A stretch of DNA of 64,000 nucleotides, taken from JAXDMK01 sp963790325. Lineage in GTDB: Bacteria > Actinomycetota > Acidimicrobiia > Acidimicrobiales > AC-14. The notes beneath the pieces are model-generated. The model was not told the DNA's origin and ran no database searches. It saw only the letters and a list, made by a program, of their open reading frames with translations. Below, in pieces: positions 57,928 through 64,000 of this stretch; the first letter of the stretch is position 1, and each line of letters opens with the position of its first letter. The stretch is taken from contig CAWBNY010000002.1 in assembly GCA_963790325.1 (NCBI GenBank), positions 186,001 through 250,000 of the forward strand, read 5' to 3'. The position numbers and the translations under genes were made by a program.

Positions 57928-58362
57928 ATGGCCGACAGCCCGGACGAGATCCTCGTCGACAACGGTTCCCGCAAGCTCACCCTCGACGAGCTGGGCAAGA
58001 GCCAGCCGGGCATGGGCCGGCTCATGCCCGAGGTCGGCGCCCGCACGTGGAAGGCGTGGTACGCGGCCCAGGCCGGCAACTGGCGGATGGCCCGGTGGCA
58101 GCTGAGCGAGGCCGAGAAGCTGATGGACCTGGGGGCCTTCGTCCGCCCGAAGTACCAGGTCAGCATGGCCAAGTTCCTCTCCGAGGACTTCGCTCCGGTC
58201 CGCCGGGCGGTGGAGGACCGCGACTGGGACGCCTTCCAGGCCCATTATCAGCGCATGGTCGTGAAGGCGAACCACTACCACGACGTCTTCGACAAGGGCT
58301 TCATCCAGTGGAAGCTCCCCGAGATGCCCCCGCCCGACCTCGATCTGACCCCTCGCGACTGA
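57928..58362 (+). CDS. Alpha-helical protein of unknown function
   Basis: 144 residues, nearly all helix, rich in Trp and Met (RTWKAWYAAQAGNWRMARWQL) with a His-rich helix late (YQRMVVKANHYHDVF). The pattern of spaced Trp/His could suit heme or flavin binding, but no family is recognised. It follows the SRPBCC gene by 9 bp and probably shares its transcript. Confidence 0.65.
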   Translation: MADSPDEILVDNGSRKLTLDELGKSQPGMGRLMPEVGARTWKAWYAAQAGNWRMARWQLSEAEKLMDLGAFVRPKYQVSMAKFLSEDFAPVRRAVEDRDWDAFQAHYQRMVVKANHYHDVFDKGFIQWKLPEMPPPDLDLTPRD

Positions 58363-58397
58363 CGGCTAAGACTCCGGGATCGGGCATCCTGGGGGAG

Positions 58398-60638
58398 ATG
58401 GGTGGGTCGATCTCCTCCGACCACCTCCCGTCGGTGGGGATCGTGCTGCGAGCGGCCGAGGCGGCGTCGGGCGCGTCCACCCTCGAGGACGCGGCCGCCG
58501 TCGTCCTGGCCGATCTCTGCCGGCTGGTGGGGTGGCCCGTGGGGCACCTGTTCCTGGCCACCGGGCCGGCGGCGCTCGTGCCCACCTCCACCTGGCACCT
58601 CGACGATCCCGAGCGCTACCGGGTCCTCCGCCAGGTGGCCCAGGCCGTGGCCGTCACCGCCGGTCCCGCCGGCGGACTGCCGGGACGGGTCCTGGCCAGC
58701 GGCCGGCCCGAGGCGGGCGACGACGTGGGTGAGGCCGCGGCCCAGGCCGGGCTCACCGTCGCGGTCGGCGTGCCCGTGCTCTGCGGCCGCGAGGTGGTGG
58801 CCGTCCTCCACCTCCTCGGGGAGGCGGCCGAGCCCGACCCCGCCACCACCTCCGCCCTGATCGAGGTCGCGTCCGCCGCCGCCGACCAGTTGGGCCGGGT
58901 CGTCGACCGGCGCCGGGCGGCCTCGGCCGAGGACGGTCGCCGACGGGTGGTCGAGACGGCCAACGACGCCTTCGTCCGCCTCGACCCGTCCGGCTGCATC
59001 CTCGAGTGGAACGCCCGGGCGGAGGTCATGTTCGGCTGGCCCCGGGCCGAGGTCCTCGGCCGTCGCCTGAGCGAGCTCGTCATCCCCATCCGCTACCGGA
59101 CCGCCCACGACGACGCCTTCCGTCGAGCCCTGGCCCACCCTGCGGGGCCGACCCCGTCCAAGCGGGAACTGGCGGGGGTCAACCGCTCCGGGACCGAGTT
59201 CCCGGTGGAGGTCACCGTCTGGGGCTCCTTCGACGACGAGCGGCGGGTGGTCGAGGGCTTCGTCCGCGACATCAGCGAGCGCCGCCGGTTCGAGGTCCAG
59301 CTCGCCCGCCAGGCCCTCCACGACCGCCTCACGGGCCTGCCCAACCGGGTCCTGCTCCGGGACCGGCTGGAGAACGCACTGGCCCGCACCCTCCGCCACC
59401 GGTCCACCGTGGCCCTGTTCCTCCTCGACGTCGACCGGTTCAAGGTGGTCAACGACAGCCTGGGCCACGAGGGCGGCGACCGCCTCCTGGTGGCGGTGGC
59501 CGAGCGCCTGGGCCGGCTCCTGCGCCCGGGGGACACCCTGGCCCGGATGGGCGGCGACGAGTACGCCATGCTCTGCGAGGACGTGTCCGGGCGGGACGAG
59601 GCGGCCGCCCTCGCCGGCCTCCTGATCGACGCCTTCGAGGCCCACTTCCCGGTGGTGGCGGGGCCGGAGCTGGGTGCCACCGACGTGGCCGTGTCGGTGA
59701 GCGTGGGAGTGGCCGTGGCGGCGGGGGACGAGTCCGACGCCGACCTCCTCCTACGGGACGCCGACGTGGCCATGTACCGGGCCAAGCAGCGGGGGCGAGG
59801 CCGGTTCGAGATCTTCGACGAGGCCATGCGCAGCGAGGCGGTCGACCGGCTGTCGGTGGAGAACGACCTCCGCCGGGCCATCCGCCAGAACCAGCTCCGG
59901 CTCTTCTACCAGCCCATCGTCCACGTCGACACCGGCCAGATCGCCGGCTTCGAGGCCCTCGTGCGCTGGCAGCACCCGGTGCGGGGGCTGTTGTCGCCGG
60001 CCGACTTCATCCCCCCGGCAGAGGACACCGGCCTCATCGTCCCCCTCGGCCGGTGCGTCCTGGGTGAGGCCTGCCTGCAGGCCGCGGCCTGGCAGCGGCG
60101 GCGGGACGTCCACCAGCCCCTGCGCATGAGCGTCAACGTCTCGGCCAAGCAGCTCCAGTACCCGGGGTGGGCGGCGGAGGTGGCGTCGACCCTGGCCGAG
60201 TCGGGTATGGAGCCGGGCAACCTCGTCCTGGAGATCACCGAGAGCGTCCTCATGGAGGACGCGGACGCGTCGGCCGGCCCGCTGGAAGAGCTGCGCCGGC
60301 TGGGCGTGCGGGTGGCCATCGACGACTTCGGCACCGGCTACTCGTCCCTCGGCTACCTCCGGCGGCTGCCGGTCGACATCCTCAAGATCGACAAGTCCTT
60401 CATCGACGGGGTGGCCAAGGGCCCCCACGAGTCGGCCCTGGCCCGGGCGGTGGTCAAGCTGGCCCGCACCCTCGGCCTCGACGCGGTGGCCGAGGGCGTC
60501 ACCGACCGCCGCCAGCTGGCCGAGCTCCGCCGCCTGCGCTGCCCCTACGCCCAGGGCTACCTGTTCTCCAAGCCCCAGCCGCCGGAGGTGGTGGCCCAGT
60601 TGCTGGAGCTGACCTCCCTGCCGGAGGTGCTTGGCTAG
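58398..60638 (+). CDS. GAF-PAS-GGDEF-EAL cyclic di-GMP turnover protein
   Basis: 746 residues. GAF (about 20-170), PAS (180-300; DAFVRLDPSGCILEWN), diguanylate cyclase (310-475) and EAL phosphodiesterase (480-735). The cyclase has GGDEY at its active site and an intact inhibitory site RPGD five residues before. The EAL domain keeps FEALVRW, the metal ligands in VNVSAKQL, ITESVL and IDDFGTGYSSL, and the lysine in LKIDKSFI. Both activities therefore look possible. No membrane helix, so it is a cytoplasmic sensor. The ATG follows gggggag. Confidence 0.93.
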   Translation: MGGSISSDHLPSVGIVLRAAEAASGASTLEDAAAVVLADLCRLVGWPVGHLFLATGPAALVPTSTWHLDDPERYRVLRQVAQAVAVTAGPAGGLPGRVLASGRPEAGDDVGEAAAQAGLTVAVGVPVLCGREVVAVLHLLGEAAEPDPATTSALIEVASAAADQLGRVVDRRRAASAEDGRRRVVETANDAFVRLDPSGCILEWNARAEVMFGWPRAEVLGRRLSELVIPIRYRTAHDDAFRRALAHPAGPTPSKRELAGVNRSGTEFPVEVTVWGSFDDERRVVEGFVRDISERRRFEVQLARQALHDRLTGLPNRVLLRDRLENALARTLRHRSTVALFLLDVDRFKVVNDSLGHEGGDRLLVAVAERLGRLLRPGDTLARMGGDEYAMLCEDVSGRDEAAALAGLLIDAFEAHFPVVAGPELGATDVAVSVSVGVAVAAGDESDADLLLRDADVAMYRAKQRGRGRFEIFDEAMRSEAVDRLSVENDLRRAIRQNQLRLFYQPIVHVDTGQIAGFEALVRWQHPVRGLLSPADFIPPAEDTGLIVPLGRCVLGEACLQAAAWQRRRDVHQPLRMSVNVSAKQLQYPGWAAEVASTLAESGMEPGNLVLEITESVLMEDADASAGPLEELRRLGVRVAIDDFGTGYSSLGYLRRLPVDILKIDKSFIDGVAKGPHESALARAVVKLARTLGLDAVAEGVTDRRQLAELRRLRCPYAQGYLFSKPQPPEVVAQLLELTSLPEVLG

Positions 60639-60649
60639 CCTCCGCAGCC

Positions 60650-61444
60650 ATGGCAACCAGGCTGGAGATCGTGGGCGGGGGACGGATGGGCGAGGCGCTC
60701 GTCGTCGGCCTGATCGACGCAGGATGGGCGACGCCGGACGAGCTGGTGGTGGTCGAGCCGGTGGCCGGACGTCGCGACCAACTGGCATCCCGCTTCCCGG
60801 GGATGGGCCTGTCGGCGGCCGCGGTGCCCGCCGACGGGGCGGTGCTGGCGGTCAAGCCGGTCGACGCCGAGGCCGCCTGCCGCGACATCGCCTCCGCGGG
60901 GGCGGCCCGGGTGCTGTCGATCGTGGCCGGCGTCCCCACCGAACGGATCCAGGGCTGGCTCGATTCGGACGTGCCGGTGGTGCGGGCCATGCCCAACACG
61001 CCCGCCCTGGTGGGGGCGGGGGCGGCCGCCATCGCCCCCGGGGCCACCGCCGGCGAGCCCGACCTCGACTGGGCCCAGGGGATCCTGGGCGCGGTGGGGG
61101 TGGTGCAGCGGGTGCCCGAGACGTCTCTCGATGCGGTCACCGGCCTGTCCGGGTCGGGACCGGCCTACATCTTCCTGGTGGTCGAGGCCCTCGTCGAGGC
61201 AGGCGTCCTCAACGGCCTGCCCCGGTCGACGGCCAACGTCCTGGTCATCCAGACCCTCCTCGGCTCCGCCCGCCTCCTGGCCGAGAGCGGCGACACGCCC
61301 GAGGGCCTGCGGGCGGCGGTCACCTCCCCCGGGGGGACCACGGCCGCCGGGTTGCGAATCCTCGAGAACCACGCCGTCCGCAGCGCCTTCCTGGAGGCGG
61401 TGACGGCCGCCACCGAGCGGTCCAAAGAGCTCGGCCACGGGTAG
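60650..61444 (+). CDS. proC: Pyrroline-5-carboxylate reductase
   Basis: 264 residues, final step of proline synthesis. Rossmann start IVGGGRMGEALVVGL, the segment VRAMPNTPALVGAG and the C-terminal signature VTSPGGTTAAGLRILE near TGLSGSGPAYIFLVVEAL. The ATG at 60650 is 12 bp after the GGDEF-EAL stop. The BldC-like gene follows, as in mycobacteria (Rv0500-Rv0500A). Confidence 0.95.
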   Translation: MATRLEIVGGGRMGEALVVGLIDAGWATPDELVVVEPVAGRRDQLASRFPGMGLSAAAVPADGAVLAVKPVDAEAACRDIASAGAARVLSIVAGVPTERIQGWLDSDVPVVRAMPNTPALVGAGAAAIAPGATAGEPDLDWAQGILGAVGVVQRVPETSLDAVTGLSGSGPAYIFLVVEALVEAGVLNGLPRSTANVLVIQTLLGSARLLAESGDTPEGLRAAVTSPGGTTAAGLRILENHAVRSAFLEAVTAATERSKELGHG

Positions 61445-61504
61445 CGGGAGTCCTCGCTTTCCTCATCAGCCACACGCGAATACATTGCCCCCAGGCGAAG
61501 AGGG

Positions 61505-61735
61505 GTGATCCCACTGGCACAACCAACAGATCGGGCAACCAGCAACCAGGGAGGAGGCCGGGGCCGTTTCCTCACCGTGGCCGAGGTCGCCGCCATCCTC
61601 CGGGTGTCGACGATGACCGTCTACCGGCTCATCAAGGCGGGGAACCTGGCCGCGGTGCGGGTCGGCAAGTCGTACCGGGTACGGGAGGACGACGTCGACA
61701 CCTACCTGGCCCGCTCGTACACCGAGGCCGGCTGA
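61505..61735 (+). CDS. BldC/Rv0500A-like helix-turn-helix regulator
   Basis: 76 residues with a MerR-like winged helix: FLTVAEVAAILRVSTMTVYR, then LIKAGNLAAVRVGKSYRVRE and DDVDTYLAR. The position straight after proC is conserved in actinobacteria. BldC-type proteins bind DNA cooperatively and control development. GTG start with a gaagaggg ribosome site; TACATT about 20 bp before could be a -10 box. Confidence 0.85.
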   Translation: MIPLAQPTDRATSNQGGGRGRFLTVAEVAAILRVSTMTVYRLIKAGNLAAVRVGKSYRVREDDVDTYLARSYTEAG

Positions 61736-61754
61736 CCCACCTACTGTCGGTGGG

Positions 61755-62576
61755 GTGGCGCCGCCCCTCGACACCGTGTGGTTCCTGTCCGACTACGGCC
61801 TCGACGACGAGTTCGTGGGCGTGGTCAAGGGCGTGGTCAAGAACATCGCGCCCACGGTGACCGTGGTCGACCTCACCCACCGGATTCCCGCCTACGACAT
61901 CCGGGCCGGTTCGCTGGCCCTGGCCCGGAGCATGCAGTACCTGGCGCCGGGCGTCGTGCTGGCCGTGGTCGACCCGGGGGTCGGGTCCGTCCGGCGGGCG
62001 GTGGCGGTCGAGGTCGGCGGCGACGACGGCTCCACCGCCTTCCTCGTCGGCCCCGACAACGGACTGCTGGCGCCGGCGGTGGCCATGGTCGGCGGCGCCC
62101 GGCGGGCGGTGTCCCTCACCAACGCCGACTACCACCTGCCCGCCCCCGGGGCCACCTTCGCCGGCCGCGACGTGATGGCCCCCGCCGCCGCCCACCTGTG
62201 CGCGGGCGTCGAGCTCGACCTGCTCGGCGAGCCCGTCGACCCCCTGTCGCTGTTGCCCGGGGTCATCCCCCTCAGCCGGGAGGAGAACGGATCCACCGTG
62301 GGCGAGGTCCTCTGGATCGACCACTTCGGAAACGCCCAGCTCAACATCGACCCCGACGAGCTGCCCCCCGGCGACGGCCCCCTCCTGGTCCGGGCGGGCG
62401 ACCAGGCCCGGGTGGCGGCCCGGGTGGCGAGCTTCTCCGAGCTGAAGCCGGGCCAGGTCGGCCTCCTGGTCGACTCCTACGGCCTGCTGGCCGTGGTCCT
62501 CGACCAACGATCGGCGGCCGACGAGCTTCGCCTCCACGCCGGCAGCGGCGTCTCCCTCGAACCCGCCCCCGACTGA
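61755..62576 (+). CDS. SAM hydroxide adenosyltransferase (DUF62 family)
   Basis: 273 residues, same fold as fluorinase/chlorinase. Family motifs: FLSDYGLDDEFVGVVKGV, VDLTHRIPAYDIRAG, VVDPGVGSVRRAVAV, GPDNGLLAP and WIDHFGNAQLNI. The Asp-x-Arg-His triad elements favour hydrolysis of S-adenosylmethionine to adenosine and methionine rather than halogenation. Confidence 0.9.
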   Translation: MAPPLDTVWFLSDYGLDDEFVGVVKGVVKNIAPTVTVVDLTHRIPAYDIRAGSLALARSMQYLAPGVVLAVVDPGVGSVRRAVAVEVGGDDGSTAFLVGPDNGLLAPAVAMVGGARRAVSLTNADYHLPAPGATFAGRDVMAPAAAHLCAGVELDLLGEPVDPLSLLPGVIPLSREENGSTVGEVLWIDHFGNAQLNIDPDELPPGDGPLLVRAGDQARVAARVASFSELKPGQVGLLVDSYGLLAVVLDQRSAADELRLHAGSGVSLEPAPD

Positions 62577-62585
62577 AAGGCCCCC

Positions 62586-62675
62586 ATGCGCCTCGGGACC
62601 ACGATCGTGCTGGCGGTGGTGCTGGTCGCCATCCTCCTGGCCGCCTTCATCCAGTTCGTGGTGATCGGGATCTGA
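62586..62675 (+). CDS. Tiny single-helix membrane peptide
   Basis: 29 residues: MRLGTT, then a continuous hydrophobic helix to the end (VLAVVLVAILLAAFIQFVVI). A gaaagg ribosome-site-like stretch lies just upstream of the ATG, 9 bp after the SAM-hydrolase stop. Probably a small membrane protein, function unknown. Confidence 0.5.
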   Translation: MRLGTTIVLAVVLVAILLAAFIQFVVIGI

Positions 62676-62678
62676 GCC

Positions 62679-63056
62679 TCAGAACAGGCTGGCGCAGAGC
62701 CGGCTGATCTCCCGCTCCAGGGAGGCCAGCCCTTCGACCTTGCCCACGCACAGGGAGATGCCGGCCTCGGCCGCTGCCGCCTCGAGGCTGGCGTCGATGT
62801 AGGCGGTGTAGAGGATCATCACCTGGTCGGGACGGGCGGCCCGGATGCCACGGGCGGTGGCCAACCCGTCCATCCCCGGCATCTTGTAGTCGATGACGAC
62901 CACGTCGGGATCGGCCTGCTCGACGTTCTCGATGGCCTGGGGACCGCCCGCGACGTTGCCCACCACCTCGAATCCGTCGAGGCTGAGCATCGACGTGAGC
63001 ATGCGGCGGACGTGGTCGGTGTCGTCGACGACCATCACCCGAATGGCCCGGGTCAC
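62679..63056 (-). CDS. Stand-alone response regulator receiver (CheY-like)
   Basis: 125 residues. Acidic pair in VMVVDDTDH, phosphoacceptor Asp in VVVIDYKMPGMDG, Thr in ILYTAYID and Lys in CVGKVEG: a complete receiver without output domain. No histidine kinase is adjacent. The GTG start at 63054-63056 was chosen by family length. Confidence 0.88.
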   Translation of the reverse strand: MTRAIRVMVVDDTDHVRRMLTSMLSLDGFEVVGNVAGGPQAIENVEQADPDVVVIDYKMPGMDGLATARGIRAARPDQVMILYTAYIDASLEAAAAEAGISLCVGKVEGLASLEREISRLCASLF

Positions 63057-63076
63057 GACCGGAAAGCCTACCTGCC

Positions 63077-63847
<771 letters not shown>

Positions 63848-63854
63848 TGCGGGC

Positions 63855-63945
63855 CCTCCTCAAGACTGTTAAACCCCGGTTGTGAAACCTTTGGCTTCTG
63901 TTTGATGTTTGCTTGTGTTTTCAGGTGCACACGTGCTTCGGCCGG
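63855..63945 (-). promoter_or_regulatory. AT-rich leader of the CAP-domain gene
   Basis: On the minus strand this region is rich in A and AAC/AAA words, very unlike the rest of the window, between a hairpin (GCTTCGG...CCGAAGC, 63931-63954) and the ribosome site. It probably contains the promoter and a long 5' leader. No known riboswitch consensus was recognised. Confidence 0.35.
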
Positions 63946-64000
63946 TCGGCGCCGAAGCTTGAGGGGTGGTGACACCACTTCGAGTGTTCGACCCGACGCG

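Overview
The window is 64 kb of very GC-rich DNA, estimated by eye at about 70-75% G+C, with tightly packed genes. Many neighbours overlap by ATGA, GTGA or TGATG, and GTG starts are common. Lineage markers point to Actinomycetota: a mycothiol-dependent formaldehyde dehydrogenase, a nickel superoxide dismutase with its maturation peptidase, an RsiG-type c-di-GMP anti-sigma factor, a BldC/Rv0500A-like regulator after proC, a SARP-type regulator and a DesA-type acyl-ACP desaturase. The caa3 oxidase cluster and the short GTG-started ORFs fit a free-living aerobe, perhaps of class Acidimicrobiia. The class is inference only.

Layout. 0-2.1 kb: partial rsiG, sodX, divergent sodN and a lipoprotein. 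2.1-9.2 kb: HEAT-repeat protein, transglutaminase, then a leftward run (MoaD fusion, MaoC hydratase, alpha/beta hydrolase, ABC1 kinase, DksA/TraR protein). 9.3-11.8 kb: an ECF sigma factor with two zinc anti-sigma-like proteins and a Tat lipoprotein; three copies of one promoter motif tie them together. 12-18.6 kb: membrane proteins, a hydrolase-OsmC fusion, tRNA-Lys, an acyl-ACP desaturase behind a perfect palindrome, and mscR. 18.7-26.4 kb: topoisomerase IB, a seven-gene membrane/lipoprotein run of unknown function, and a metallopeptidase. 26.6-33.6 kb: sdhC/sdhD with no sdhA/B beside them, znuCB and znuA behind matching operator-like sites, serS and an M50 protease.

33.6-44 kb is the respiratory block. 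A leftward operon encodes a degenerate second subunit I, a subunit III, a membrane-anchored cupredoxin, CoxB with a fused cytochrome c, CoxA, CoxC, subunit IV and CtaG. A second CtaG and ctaB lie beside it. 44-52.5 kb: beta-propeller protein, D-cysteine desulfhydrase-like enzyme, a giant SARP-like regulator, phosphoesterase, PHP protein and DNA methyltransferase. 52.7-57.4 kb: a branched-chain amino acid-type ABC transporter built from fused LivG-LivF and fused LivH-LivM with divergent LivK, then a carbonic anhydrase remnant. 57.4-64 kb: SRPBCC protein, GAF-PAS-GGDEF-EAL protein, proC, BldC-like regulator, SAM hydrolase family, response regulator and a CAP-domain secreted protein.

The best candidate for something undescribed is the oxidase operon's second subunit I. 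It keeps the two histidines of the low-spin heme but has lost all three CuB histidines, the cross-linked tyrosine and the heme a3 histidine. It sits directly upstream of a membrane-anchored type 1 copper protein. Next in interest are the self-contained ECF regulon at 10 kb and the seven-gene membrane run at 20-25 kb.
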